Positions 8,335 to 18,528 of a stretch of 64,000 nt of DNA are shown here, in pieces. Every line of letters starts with the position of its first letter. The stretch's first letter is position 1. The notes below the pieces were generated by a model. It had not been told where the DNA came from, made no database searches, and saw nothing but the letters and a program-made list of their open reading frames with translations. This stretch comes from Thioalkalivibrio versutus (GTDB taxonomy: Bacteria > Pseudomonadota > Gammaproteobacteria > Ectothiorhodospirales > Ectothiorhodospiraceae): the NCBI RefSeq assembly GCF_001999325.1, contig NZ_MVAR01000023.1:1-64000 (forward strand). Reading direction: 5' to 3'. The translations under genes and the position numbers were made by a program.

Positions 8335-9732
8335 ATGAATCAGCTCCCGCCCGACGCCCGCAATCCGACGCTCGAATCCGCCTACCAGCTGCTGCACGAT
8401 GCCGAGGTGCGCTATCGCGGGCGCACGGTGGGCACGGTGGCCAGCCTGGACGAGCGGGCGCCTGCGGAAAACTATGCCGACTGCTTCATCCGCGACTTCG
8501 TGCCCTCGGGGCTGGTCTATCTGCTGAACGACGAGCCCGAGGTGGTGCGCGACTTCCTCGCGCTGATCCTGCAGATCCGCGATACCCAGGAAGAGATCGA
8601 GGGCCATCGCCGCCTGCCGCGGGTGATGCCGGCGAGCTTCCGCGTGTTCACCGACGAGAACGGGCGCGAGTCCCTGGCGGCGGACTTCGGCGATCGCGCG
8701 ATCGGGCGTGTGGCGCCGGTCGACTCGATGATGTGGTGGGTGCTGCTGCTGCGGGCCTACCAGAACCGCACCGGCGATACCGATTTCATCAAGAGTGCCG
8801 ATGTGCAGCGCGGCATCCGCTTGATCCTGAGCATCTGCCTGCAGGACCGTTTCGAGGTCTTCCCGACCCTGCTGGTGCCGGACGGCAGCTTCATGATCGA
8901 TCGGCGCATGGGGGTGTTCGGCCACCCGCTGGAGATCCAGGCCCTGTTCTACGGGATGCTGAAGGCCTCGCTGGCGATGCTCGAACCCTGCGACAAGGAC
9001 TCGGAGCTCTTGTGCGAGCAGTCCGCGATTCGTACGCGGCAGCTGTCCGATTACATTCGCAATTACTACTGGCTGGATCTCGAGCGGCTGAACGATATCC
9101 ATCGCTATCGCACCGAGCACTTCGGCCACGAGTCCGAGAACTCGCTGAACATCTATCCCGAGAGCATCCCCGACTGGCTGGTGGACTGGATCCCTTCGGA
9201 GAGCGGGTACCTGGTCGGCAACCTCGGCCCCGGACGCATGGACTTTCGCTTCTTCAGTTTCGGCAACCTGCTGGCGGTCCTGTTCGGGCTGGCCGACGAG
9301 CACCAGTCGCGTTCGATCATGCAGACCTTCGAGCAGCGCTTCGAGGACCTGATCGGGACCATGCCGGTCAAGATCTGCTATCCGGCGATGGTGGGCGAGG
9401 AGTGGCGCCTGTTGACCGGGTCCGATCCCAAGAATACCCCGTGGTCCTACCACAACGGCGGCAACTGGCCGGCACTGTTGTGGGCGTTCACCGGCGCGGC
9501 CCTGCGCGTCGGGCGGCCGGATCTCGCGCGTAGCGTGCATGCGGTCGCGGCCGAGCGCCTGTATCGCGATAACTGGCCGGAGTACTACGACGGGCGCCAT
9601 GGTCGTCTGGTCGGCCGGCGCGCCAACTATCGCCAGACCTGGTCGGCGACCGCGGTGCTTGTTTCGCAGGGCCTGATCGACAACCCCGAGACCCTCAGCC
9701 TGTTCGACAGCCCGGAACCCGAGGTGCCATGA
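8335..9732 (+). CDS. Glycoside hydrolase family 100 alkaline/neutral invertase
   Basis: Predicted cytosolic sucrose hydrolase (sucrose to glucose plus fructose) of the plant/cyanobacterial alkaline-neutral invertase type. The 465-residue protein has the GH100 marks: NYADCFIRDFVPSGL near the N terminus, GRVAPVDSMMWWVLLLRAY in the middle and PWSYHNGGNWPALLW toward the C terminus, with acidic residues in each that fit the catalytic (alpha/alpha)6 barrel. No signal peptide is present. I start at the ATG of MNQLPPDARN, since the 25 residues before it read as untranslated leader. The stop overlaps the next gene's ATG (ATGA), so it is coupled to sucrose-phosphate synthase and would control osmolyte turnover. 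Confidence is high for family, lower for exact substrate. Confidence 0.88.
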   Translation: MNQLPPDARNPTLESAYQLLHDAEVRYRGRTVGTVASLDERAPAENYADCFIRDFVPSGLVYLLNDEPEVVRDFLALILQIRDTQEEIEGHRRLPRVMPASFRVFTDENGRESLAADFGDRAIGRVAPVDSMMWWVLLLRAYQNRTGDTDFIKSADVQRGIRLILSICLQDRFEVFPTLLVPDGSFMIDRRMGVFGHPLEIQALFYGMLKASLAMLEPCDKDSELLCEQSAIRTRQLSDYIRNYYWLDLERLNDIHRYRTEHFGHESENSLNIYPESIPDWLVDWIPSESGYLVGNLGPGRMDFRFFSFGNLLAVLFGLADEHQSRSIMQTFEQRFEDLIGTMPVKICYPAMVGEEWRLLTGSDPKNTPWSYHNGGNWPALLWAFTGAALRVGRPDLARSVHAVAAERLYRDNWPEYYDGRHGRLVGRRANYRQTWSATAVLVSQGLIDNPETLSLFDSPEPEVP

Positions 9733-11906
9733 AAAAGACCCAGAGCAAGTCACGCGACGGTGAAGGCCTTTATCTCGTCCTGATCAGTGTCCACGGCCTG
9801 ATCCGCGGACGGGAGCTGGAGCTGGGTCGCGACGCCGACACCGGCGGGCAGACGCTCTACGTGGTCGAGCTCGCGCGCGCGCTGGCCCGCCACCCGCAGG
9901 TCGGCCGGGTTGACCTGCTGACCCGGCGGGTGGTCGACAGCAAGGTATCCGCCGACTACGCCGAACCGGAAGAAGACCTGGGCGACGGGGCCCATATCGT
10001 GCGTCTGGACTGCGGCCCGCGGCGCTACCTGCGCAAGGAGAAGCTCTGGCCCTATCTGGACTGCTTCGCCGACAACGCCCTGGGGCATATCCGGCGGGTG
10101 GGGCTGCGGCCGGACGTGATCCACGGGCATTACGCCGATGCCGGGCATGTCGCGGTGCAGCTGTCGAACCTGCTGGGCGCACCGATGCTGCAGACCGGCC
10201 ACTCGCTAGGGCGGGTCAAGCGCGAACGCCTGCGCGAGAGCGGGATGTCGGACGCCGACATCGAGGCGCGCTACAACATCTCCACCCGCATTCATGCGGA
10301 GGAGGAGGCGCTGGCTCATGCCCACCGCGTGATTGCCAGTACCCGCCAGGAGATTGGCGAACAGTACGCGACCTACGACAACTATCAGCCGGAGCGCATG
10401 GAGGTGATTCCGCCGGGCACCGACCTGACGCGCTTCCATCCGCCGAAGCGGGGTCAGCGCAAGCCGCCGATCTGGGCCGCGGTCCGGCGCTTCCTGGAAA
10501 CCCCTGACCGCCCGCTGATCATGGCCCTGTCGCGCGCCGACGAGCGCAAGAACATCCGCGGCCTGTTGGAGGCCTACGCCGGGAATGACTGGCTGCGCGA
10601 GAACGCGAACCTGCTGATCGTTGCCGGTAACCGTGACGACATCGCCGACCTCGACAAGGGCGCGCGCGACGTCATGACCGATCTGCTCCTGCGGATCGAT
10701 CGCCACGACCTGCATGGCCTGGTGGCCTACCCGAAGCACCACGACTCCGACGACGTGCCGGATCTCTACCGCCTGGTGGCCTCCAGCAAGGGCGTATTCG
10801 TGAACCCGGCGCTGACCGAGCCCTTCGGCCTGACCCTGATCGAGGCCGCGGCCAGCGGCGCCCCCATCGTGGCCACCAACGACGGCGGACCGGAGGAGAT
10901 CATCTCGCGCTGCCACAACGGACAGTTGATCGATCCGCTGGATCCGGAGGGCATCGCCGACGCGATCCAGGCCATCCTCGCGGATCGTCCGCGCTGGCAG
11001 CGTTACTCGCGCGCCGGGCTCAAGGGCGTGCGCCAGCACTATTCCTGGGACGGCCACGCCGAGAAATACGTCAAGCTGGTGAAGTCGCTGACCCGCGAGG
11101 TGCGCCAGGAGCGCCACCACGAGCGCCGGGTCTCCGGTCATCTGGCGCAGATGGATCGCGCCGTGATCACCGACATCGACAACACCCTGCTGGGCGATGA
11201 CAAGGCCACTCGTGCCTTCGTCGCCTGGCTCAAGCGCAATCGCAAGCGTGTCGCCTTCGGCGTGGCCACGGGACGGCGCATCGATTCGGCCGCGGCGATC
11301 CTCGAGGAGCATGGCGTGCCCACCCCGGACGTCTGGATCACCTCGGTGGGCAGCGAGATTCATTACGGCACCAAGCAGACCGAGGATCGTGGCTGGGCGC
11401 GCCATATCAGTCATCGCTGGGAGCCGGACCGGCTGCGCGAATGTCTGCAGCAGGAGAAAAATCTGGTCCTTCAGCCGGATGTGGACCAGCGCGCATTCAA
11501 GGTCAGCTTTTTCGTCGAGCCGCCCGGCAGTCTGGATGCGAAGGCGGTGGAGACCCGGCTGTACCGCGAGGACCTGCACGCCCGGGTGATCTACTCGCAC
11601 GACCGGTTCCTCGACCTGCTGCCGGTGCGCGCCTCCAAGGGCCTGGCGGTGCGCTATCTCTCCGACAAGTGGGGCATCCCGCTGGAGCACGTGCTGGTCG
11701 CCGGCGATTCTGGCAACGACGAGGACATGCTGCGCGGGCGCCTGCTGGGGACGGTGGTGGGCAACCACCAGCCAGAGCTGGAGAGCCTGCGCGGCTTCCA
11801 GCGCATCTTCTTCGCCGGGGCCACGCACGCGCGGGGCCTCCTCGAAGGGATCGAGCATTTCGACCTCCTCAACCGCTGCGAAAGCCCGGGCGACGCCGAA
11901 GAATAG
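9729..11906 (+). CDS. Sucrose-phosphate synthase fused to sucrose-phosphate phosphatase-like HAD domain
   Basis: Predicted to make sucrose-6-phosphate from a nucleotide-activated glucose and fructose-6-phosphate and, through its C-terminal domain, to dephosphorylate it to sucrose, a compatible solute. Residues 10-455 form a GT4 glycosyltransferase: DTGGQT (37-42), GHYADAGH (133-140), SRADERKN (268-275) and the E-x7-E pair E364/E372 in EPFGLTLIE. Residues 475-715 are HAD-like, with TDIDNTLL (nucleophile D482 and D484) and GDSGNDED (659-666). All catalytic HAD residues I can check are intact, so the phosphatase half is probably active. Length, 725, fits the bacterial fused SPS. It is translationally coupled to the GH100 gene. 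Confidence 0.93.
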   Translation: MKKTQSKSRDGEGLYLVLISVHGLIRGRELELGRDADTGGQTLYVVELARALARHPQVGRVDLLTRRVVDSKVSADYAEPEEDLGDGAHIVRLDCGPRRYLRKEKLWPYLDCFADNALGHIRRVGLRPDVIHGHYADAGHVAVQLSNLLGAPMLQTGHSLGRVKRERLRESGMSDADIEARYNISTRIHAEEEALAHAHRVIASTRQEIGEQYATYDNYQPERMEVIPPGTDLTRFHPPKRGQRKPPIWAAVRRFLETPDRPLIMALSRADERKNIRGLLEAYAGNDWLRENANLLIVAGNRDDIADLDKGARDVMTDLLLRIDRHDLHGLVAYPKHHDSDDVPDLYRLVASSKGVFVNPALTEPFGLTLIEAAASGAPIVATNDGGPEEIISRCHNGQLIDPLDPEGIADAIQAILADRPRWQRYSRAGLKGVRQHYSWDGHAEKYVKLVKSLTREVRQERHHERRVSGHLAQMDRAVITDIDNTLLGDDKATRAFVAWLKRNRKRVAFGVATGRRIDSAAAILEEHGVPTPDVWITSVGSEIHYGTKQTEDRGWARHISHRWEPDRLRECLQQEKNLVLQPDVDQRAFKVSFFVEPPGSLDAKAVETRLYREDLHARVIYSHDRFLDLLPVRASKGLAVRYLSDKWGIPLEHVLVAGDSGNDEDMLRGRLLGTVVGNHQPELESLRGFQRIFFAGATHARGLLEGIEHFDLLNRCESPGDAEE

Positions 11907-12057
11907 CCCGCGTTTGCTAGCGCCGAGCGCGTGAAGGCCCGAAGAAGGGCCAAGGCCGTTGCGCCACGGAGGGATCGAAGATCGCGGAGTGAGTGGATGT
12001 TGCCGCCAAACCCATTTCGCTCTGCGGATTTGCGGGGACGGCCAATCACTTCCAGGC

Positions 12058-12083
12058 CATGCCCTTCCTGCACGAAGGGCATG
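12058..12083. terminator. Inverted repeat after the sucrose operon
   Basis: A perfect 10-bp stem, CATGCCCTTC paired with GAAGGGCATG around a 6-base loop, lies in the 233-base gap between the convergent sucrose synthase and TauE genes. It is followed by TTCCCCTTTC rather than a clean T tract, so it may work as a bidirectional or Rho-assisted terminator. The following bases repeat TTCGTG-like units (about 12090-12120) and look like intergenic repeat debris; no gene is visible in the gap. Confidence 0.45.
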
Positions 12084-12139
12084 TTCCCCTTTCGTGCCTT
12101 CGTGTGCTTCATGGTGGATTGCCCTGGTGAGGCAGGGCG

Positions 12140-12893
12140 TCAGGGCACGGGCAGCAGCAGGGCGATCCCGGTGAGGACGGTGACGACCTCGAAGGCGCGT
12201 TTGACCAGGCGGTTGCCGTAGTGCTGGGCCGCCCAGGCGCCCAGATATCCGCCAACAAAACTGCCCACCAGCAGTGCCGGCAGCCAGTCCCACTGCACCG
12301 TCCCGAGCGTCCCGAGCATCAGGGCGCCCGCCCCGTTCCAGACCAGGCCGACCAGGACCATGGTGTAGGCGACCGCCTGGGTATAGTTCATGCCGTACCA
12401 GCGCACCAGCCACAGGGTGACCATCAGCCCCGTGCCCGAGGCCAGCGAGCCGTTCAGGATGCCGATCAGGAACAGACCGGCCGCGCCGATCAGGGCGTGG
12501 CTCCAGGAAAAGCCGATCTCGCGCACCACCTGCCCGAGCTGCGGGCGGCGCCAGGAGTACCAGCCGAGGCCGATGGTCAGCAGGCCCAGGGCGATTTCGC
12601 CGGCCCGCGGCGGGATCCCCAACACCAGCCAGGCACCGATTAACACCCCAGGCAGACCGGCCAGCAGGATAATGGCTAGGCGCCTGGGCGCGAATGTGCT
12701 TTTCTTGACGTGGCGCAGGCCGGCACCGGCACCCAGAGCCACGGATGCGATTTTATGGGTGGCCAGTGCCACGGGGTAGGGAAGGCCCAGAAAAATCAGG
12801 GCGGGCAATTGCAAAAGGCCCGCCCCGCCACCGGCCAACGCGGAGAACCCGTTGGCCACGATGGCGATGAAGACGAGTCCGAGGTGTTCGAAA

Positions 12894-12901
<8 letters not shown>
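12140..12901 (-). CDS. TauE/SafE-family sulfite/organosulfonate exporter-like permease
   Basis: Eight-helix inner-membrane protein of the TauE/SafE (DUF81) family, proposed to export sulfite, sulfonates or related anions. The 253 residues are strongly hydrophobic, with the family's duplicated glycine-rich segments: FSALAGGGAGLLQLPALIFLGLP near the N terminus and a second half beginning about residue 130 with the related LNGSLASGTGLMVTLWLV. GLPYPVALATHK follows the first. Its substrate cannot be read from the sequence, but such permeases are frequent in sulfur-oxidising bacteria. Its start overlaps, head to head, the 5' end of the DUF4124 gene. Confidence 0.88.
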
Positions 12902-14466
<1,565 letters not shown>

Positions 14467-14519
14467 TTAGCACCCCGCCTTGCGGGTGCGTCGGGGCGGT
14501 CATGGTCAGCGTCTCCTTG

Positions 14520-14542
14520 AAGGTCGATTCGATATGCATGGT
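14520..14542. promoter_or_regulatory. NsrR-like operator upstream of hmp
   Basis: This 23-bp imperfect inverted repeat matches the E. coli-type NsrR consensus (two AAGATGCAT arms facing each other) at 15 of 23 positions by my hand alignment. One arm keeps ATATGCAT almost intact; the other reads AAGGTCGAT. It ends directly against the -35 box of the hmp promoter, where binding of the nitric-oxide-sensing repressor would block RNA polymerase. No nsrR gene is in the window, so the regulator's identity is inference. Confidence 0.5.
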
Positions 14543-14571
14543 TTGACCGGTGACGCCGTGGCGGGTATAAA
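14543..14571 (+). promoter_or_regulatory. Sigma-70 promoter of hmp
   Basis: TTGACC (14543-14548) and TATAAA (14566-14571) are separated by exactly 17 bases, an almost ideal sigma-70 promoter, which stands out in this GC-rich sequence. Transcription would begin near 14578, giving a leader of about 28 bases before the hmp ATG at 14606, which has AAGGTG as ribosome site. Confidence 0.75.
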
Positions 14572-14605
14572 GCTGCGCACCACATACAACAAATGAAGGT
14601 GTCCC

Positions 14606-15787
14606 ATGCTCTCGACCGAACAGAAGGCGATCATCCAGCAAACCGTGCCGCTGCTGGAATCCGGCGGCGAAGCCCTCACCCGTCACTTCTACGAGATCAT
14701 GCTGCGCGACTACCCGGAGGTGCAGCCGCTGTTCAACCAGGCGCATCAGGCCAGTGGCGAGCAGGCACGGGCCCTTGCCAATGCGGTCCTGAACTATGCA
14801 CGGCACATCGACCGACTGGAGGCCCTGGGCCCGCTGGTGGGCCAGATCGTCAACAAGCACGTGTCGTTGCAGGTGCAGCCCGAGCATTACCCGATTGTCG
14901 GCACCTGCTTGTTGCAGGCCATGCGCGAGGTGCTGGGCGAGGAGGTCGCGACCGATGCGGTGCTGGAGGCCTGGGGCGCGGCCTATCAGCAACTGGCCGA
15001 CATCCTGATCGAGGCCGAAGAGGGCGTGTACACCGCGCACGAACAGCAACCCGGCGGCTGGCGTGGTGCCCGCGCCTTTCGTGTGGAGCGCAAGTTCCCC
15101 GAGAGCGAGGAGATCACCTCGTTCTATCTGCAGCCGGTGGACGGTCAGCCCGTTCCGCCGCACCAGCCAGGGCAATACCTCGGGCTGCGCCTGCTGATCG
15201 ACGGCAAGGAGGTACGGCGGAACTATTCCCTGTCGGCGGCGGCGAACGGCAAGACCCTGCGCATCAGCGTCAAGCGCGAGCCGGGCGGTGTCGCCTCGAC
15301 GTTCCTGCATGACCGGGTTCAGGAGGGCGACGTGCTGGATGTCTTCCCGCCGGCCGGCGATTTCGTGCTGCGGGCGTCGGATCGCCCCGTGGCCTTCGTG
15401 ACCGCGGGAGTCGGGATTACGCCGGCGGTGGCGATGACCGAGGCGGCGCTGGCCGACGGTCGCGAGGTGCACTTTCTCCACTGTGCGCGACACGGTGGCG
15501 TGCACGCGTTCCACGACTGGGTGGAACGTCAGGCAGAACAGGTGTCCGGTCTGACGCGTCGTTATTGCTACAGCGAACCGCGTGCCGGCGACCAGCCGCA
15601 CGCGGAAGGCTTCCTGACCCGGGAGCAGCTCGCCGAGTGGCTGCCCGACAGCCGCGAGGTGGATGTCTATTTCCTGGGACCGAAGCCCTTCATGCAGCAG
15701 GTGCGCGCCCACCTGCGCGGGCTGGGTATCCCGGACGACCGGGTGAACTACGAGTTCTTCGGGCCCGCCTCCGCGCTGGAGACCTGA
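14606..15787 (+). CDS. hmp: Flavohaemoglobin (nitric oxide dioxygenase)
   Basis: Converts NO and O2 to nitrate using NAD(P)H, protecting the cell from nitrosative stress. The 393-residue protein has a globin domain (1-140) with the distal Tyr29 and Gln53 and proximal His85 at exactly the E. coli Hmp positions, plus Tyr95 of the haem pocket. An FAD-binding reductase domain follows with RNYSLS, and an NAD domain with TAGVGITPA near residue 270 and the closing YEFFGP. The cytoplasmic location fits the absence of a signal peptide. A strong promoter and an NsrR-like operator lie just upstream, so expression is probably induced by NO. Confidence 0.97.
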   Translation: MLSTEQKAIIQQTVPLLESGGEALTRHFYEIMLRDYPEVQPLFNQAHQASGEQARALANAVLNYARHIDRLEALGPLVGQIVNKHVSLQVQPEHYPIVGTCLLQAMREVLGEEVATDAVLEAWGAAYQQLADILIEAEEGVYTAHEQQPGGWRGARAFRVERKFPESEEITSFYLQPVDGQPVPPHQPGQYLGLRLLIDGKEVRRNYSLSAAANGKTLRISVKREPGGVASTFLHDRVQEGDVLDVFPPAGDFVLRASDRPVAFVTAGVGITPAVAMTEAALADGREVHFLHCARHGGVHAFHDWVERQAEQVSGLTRRYCYSEPRAGDQPHAEGFLTREQLAEWLPDSREVDVYFLGPKPFMQQVRAHLRGLGIPDDRVNYEFFGPASALET

Positions 15788-15802
15788 TGCGGTTGGGGTG
15801 CC

Positions 15803-15824
15803 GGGCCGGGGTCAGCCCCGGCCC
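15803..15824. terminator. Bidirectional hairpin between hmp and dut
   Basis: A perfect 9-bp GC stem, GGGCCGGGG with CCCCGGCCC around a 4-base loop, lies between the convergent hmp and dut genes. The first three loop bases (TCA) are the complement of the dut stop codon, so dut's last bases are part of the stem. There is no T run, so termination strength is uncertain. Confidence 0.55.
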
Positions 15825-16273
15825 GAAGACCCGAAGCCGCCCGCGCCGCGGGTGGTCTCTTCGAAGTCCTCGACCACGCGGAATTTCGGCTGGATGACCG
15901 GGACGATGACGAGCTGCGCCAGGCGCTCGCCGATCTCGAGTGTGTAGGCGCTCGCGCCCCGGTTCCAGCAGGAGACCATCAGCGGGCCCTGGTAGTCGGC
16001 GTCGATCAGGCCCACGAGATTCCCCAGCACCAGGCCGTGCTTGTGCCCGAGCCCGGAGCGCGGAAGGATCATCCCGGCATAGCCCGGATCCTCGATGTGG
16101 ATCGACAGCCCGGTGGGGATCAGCTCGGCCGTGCCCGGCTCCAGCGTCAGCGGGGCCTCGATCATTGCCCGCAGGTCCACGCCGGCAGAGCCGTCGGTGG
16201 CCGGGGCGGGCAGCGGGAAGTCCGCGCCCATGCGTGGGTCGAGGATCTTCAGGTCAATCTCGGGGACGGGCAT
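15812..16273 (-). CDS. dut: Deoxyuridine 5'-triphosphate nucleotidohydrolase
   Basis: Hydrolyses dUTP to dUMP, keeping uracil out of DNA and feeding dTMP synthesis. The 153-residue trimeric dUTPase carries all five motifs: [43 protein letters not shown] and the C-terminal GGFGSSGRG arm that closes over the active site. I start at the ATG of [10 protein letters not shown]. It is 20 bases after coaBC on the same strand, the coaBC-dut order common in Gammaproteobacteria, so the two are probably co-transcribed. Confidence 0.97.
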   Translation of the reverse strand: MPVPEIDLKILDPRMGADFPLPAPATDGSAGVDLRAMIEAPLTLEPGTAELIPTGLSIHIEDPGYAGMILPRSGLGHKHGLVLGNLVGLIDADYQGPLMVSCWNRGASAYTLEIGERLAQLVIVPVIQPKFRVVEDFEETTRGAGGFGSSGRG

Positions 16274-16293
16274 TCGGGGTTCCTTGGCAATGA

Positions 16294-17511
16294 CTAATCT
16301 GTTTCGCGTGGGTTCAGGCGCTCGATGACCAGGTCGATCAGCGCGCGCGCCAGTTGGGCCTTGGGCTGGTTCGGCAGCGTGCGCTCGCCGCCCTCCCACA
16401 GGCACAGCAGCTCGTTGTCGGCGGTGCCGAAGGCGAGGCCTTCGCCGACGCGATTGGCCGCGATCAGGTCGAGCCCCTTGTTTCGGCGCTTGGTCTCGGC
16501 GTGCTCGCGCAGGTCCTCGGTCTCGGCCGCGAAGCCCACCAGGAACGGGCGCCGGGGGAGCGTGGCCGCCTGGCGCGCGGCGTCGGCGAGGATGTCCTGG
16601 GTGCGTTCCAGGGCCAGATGCATCGTGGGGTCGGATTTCTTGATCTTCTGGGCCTGTGGTTTGGCCGGGCGGTAGTCGGCCACGGCCGCCGCCGCGATCA
16701 GGATGTCGGTCGCGGGCAGGCGTTCCATCACCGCGGCGTGCATGGTGGCGGCGGTTTCGGTGGCAACGCCCTCGACGCCGGCGGGCACGGCCTGTGCGGT
16801 GGGGCCATGCACCAGGGTCACGCGTGCCCCGGCATCACGCGCGGCCGCGGCCAGGGCGAAGCCCATGCGCCCGGAGCTGCGGTTGCCGATGAAGCGCACG
16901 GGGTCGATGGGTTCGAAGGTGGGGCCGGCGGTGATCAGCACCTGGCGACCGGCTAGCGGGGCGTCTGCTGGCTGCAGCAGTTCGCGCGCGATCGCGGCCG
17001 GCTCGCGCAGGCGGCCTTCGCCCTGCTCGCCGCAGGCCTGGTCGCCGCTGTCGGGTCCGATCAGGGTCACGCCGCGTTCGACCAGGGTCGCAATGTTGGC
17101 CTGCGTGGCCGGGTGTGCCCACATGCGGTGGTTCATCGCCGGCGCCAGGGTGACCGGCGCGGTGGTGGCCAGCAGCAGGGTACTCAGCAGGTCGTCCGCC
17201 AGGCCCTGGGCGTAGCGGGCGATCAGGTTGGCGCTCGCGGGGGCGACCACGATGCGATCGGCCCAGCGCGCCAGGGCGATATGGTCCATGCCGGATTCGG
17301 CCTCGGCATCCAGCAGTTCGGTGCGCACCGGCGCGCCGGACAGGGCCTGGAAGGTCAGCGGGGTCACGAAGGCGCGGGCACCCGCGGTCATCACCACGCG
17401 CACCGCGCAGCCGGCGCGCTTGAGCTCGCGCACCAGCTCGCAGGCCTTGTAGGCGGCGATGCCGCCGCTGACGCCGACCAGTATCCGGGGCTGGGTGTCG
17501 TGTTCCGTCAT
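16294..17511 (-). CDS. coaBC: Bifunctional phosphopantothenoylcysteine decarboxylase/synthetase
   Basis: Performs two steps of coenzyme A synthesis: ligation of cysteine to 4'-phosphopantothenate (CoaB) and decarboxylation of the product (CoaC). The 405-residue protein begins with an FMN flavoprotein domain, [18 protein letters not shown], containing the active-site His in [13 protein letters not shown] and the cysteine of the flexible flap. The CoaB half starts about residue 190 with [24 protein letters not shown] and has the conserved KIKK loop (QAQKIKKSD). Length and motifs are canonical. It precedes dut. Confidence 0.97.
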   Translation of the reverse strand: MTEHDTQPRILVGVSGGIAAYKACELVRELKRAGCAVRVVMTAGARAFVTPLTFQALSGAPVRTELLDAEAESGMDHIALARWADRIVVAPASANLIARYAQGLADDLLSTLLLATTAPVTLAPAMNHRMWAHPATQANIATLVERGVTLIGPDSGDQACGEQGEGRLREPAAIARELLQPADAPLAGRQVLITAGPTFEPIDPVRFIGNRSSGRMGFALAAAARDAGARVTLVHGPTAQAVPAGVEGVATETAATMHAAVMERLPATDILIAAAAVADYRPAKPQAQKIKKSDPTMHLALERTQDILADAARQAATLPRRPFLVGFAAETEDLREHAETKRRNKGLDLIAANRVGEGLAFGTADNELLCLWEGGERTLPNQPKAQLARALIDLVIERLNPRETD

Positions 17512-17529
17512 GCGCCGGATTCTACCCCT

Positions 17530-17802
17530 TAAGGAGACGCTGATTAATTCGCACGTTCGCGCTCGAGTCGATTTTGCTCGATGACAAGGCGCGGCGAGCG
17601 AAGTGTAGCCGAGCTACATAAGCGAGCCGCAACGCCGTCAGCGGGCAAAATCGGCCGAGCCCTCAAGGGGTTGGCGCCCCATTTTCCCCGATTCTGCGTT
17701 GCGCCGCTTGACCGTAGAGTGACTACGGCACTGCGCACCGCGCCTTGTCTCGGAAAAAATGGGGCACCAACGCGGACGTGCGAATTGATCAGCGTCTCCT
17801 TA
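17530..17802. mobile_element. Foldback MITE-like element, 273 bp
   Basis: Non-coding element bounded by inverted repeats of about 30 bp that differ at only a few positions (TAAGGAGACGCTGATT on the left and its near-perfect complement ending CAGCGTCTCCTTA on the right). The similarity between arms continues inward, with GACAAGGCGCGG near the left and the complement CCGCGCCTTGTC near the right, so the whole element can fold into one long imperfect hairpin. Each end carries TA, which could be a two-base target duplication (IS630- or IS5/IS427-like). No transposase is encoded. Its right end provides the stop codon of the DUF502 gene. A related half copy is at 29490-29647. Confidence 0.8.
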
Positions 17803-18396
17803 GCCTTTGTCCTGGCGCGCGGAGACGCCGGCGGTCAGGGCGTAGCGCATCGCATCCTCCAGCGGCAGGTCCAGCGGCTCGACCCGCTCGCGCGGCAGCA
17901 TCAGGGTGTAGCCGCCGATCTGGTAGCTCATGGGCATGTAGACCGCGAGCGTCTCCGGCCCCCCCAGGTTGTCCGGCAGGCCCTCGAAGTCCTCGCGGGT
18001 GACAAAGCCGACCAGTTTGAAGTCGGTGCCGGGGAACGTGACGAGCACGGCCTTCCCGAAGCGCTGATGGATGTCGCCGGAGAGCAGGTTGGTGACGTCG
18101 CGCACGGTGCCGTGGATCGTCTTGATCACGGGGATGCGCTGCATCAGGCCCTCCAGCCAGTCGAACAGCCAGCGCACGACATAGGCCTGCAGCAACACCC
18201 CGAGGCCGAAGATCAGGCCGATGCCGGCCAGGATCCCCATGCCCGGGAAGTAGAGCAGATCCGGCAGGACGGCCTGCAGCAGGCCCCCGAGGACATCCTC
18301 GGCGGTGCTGCCCAGCCACCACAGCAGGGCCAGCGTGATCGCGGCCGGGAGGATCGCGGCCAGGCCGGTCAGGAAGGTGCGGGAGATTCGGCGCAC
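17800..18396 (-). CDS. DUF502 family membrane protein
   Basis: Inner-membrane protein of unknown function. The 198 residues begin with two long hydrophobic helices (FLTGLAAILPAAITLALLWWL and PGMGILAGIGLIFGLGVLLQAYVV), followed by the family's most conserved stretch, RIPVIKTIHGTVRDV, and VTFPGTDFKLVGFVT, then a soluble C-terminal part containing YMPMSYQIGGYTLMLPRERV. The usual DUF502 C terminus is reached and then ends in VSARQDKG just inside the foldback element, whose terminal repeat supplies the TAA stop. The last few residues may therefore differ from those of relatives. It stands alone, divergent from the metallohydrolase gene. Confidence 0.88.
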   Translation of the reverse strand: MRRISRTFLTGLAAILPAAITLALLWWLGSTAEDVLGGLLQAVLPDLLYFPGMGILAGIGLIFGLGVLLQAYVVRWLFDWLEGLMQRIPVIKTIHGTVRDVTNLLSGDIHQRFGKAVLVTFPGTDFKLVGFVTREDFEGLPDNLGGPETLAVYMPMSYQIGGYTLMLPRERVEPLDLPLEDAMRYALTAGVSARQDKG

Positions 18397-18528
18397 AGCA
18401 GGCTCCGTGCAGGGGGGATCTCCGGAATGCTAACGCATTCGTGTCCGCAGCACGGTCGGCTGCCGGTCACGACTGCTCGGGGCGGCACTTCCGTGATCGG
18501 GTGCAGTCTATGAAATGGGTTTGAGCGG

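Noticed and set aside
8158-9753. 531-codon frame opposite the GH100 gene
   Set aside because: Shadow of the GH100 codons; no domain and no start signal.
12084-12120. TTCGTG-like short repeats as a CRISPR or iteron array
   Set aside because: Units are irregular, too short and without spacers of constant size.
10206-12413. 735-codon frame opposite the sucrose synthase gene
   Set aside because: Same antisense artefact; the sense gene has complete catalytic motifs.
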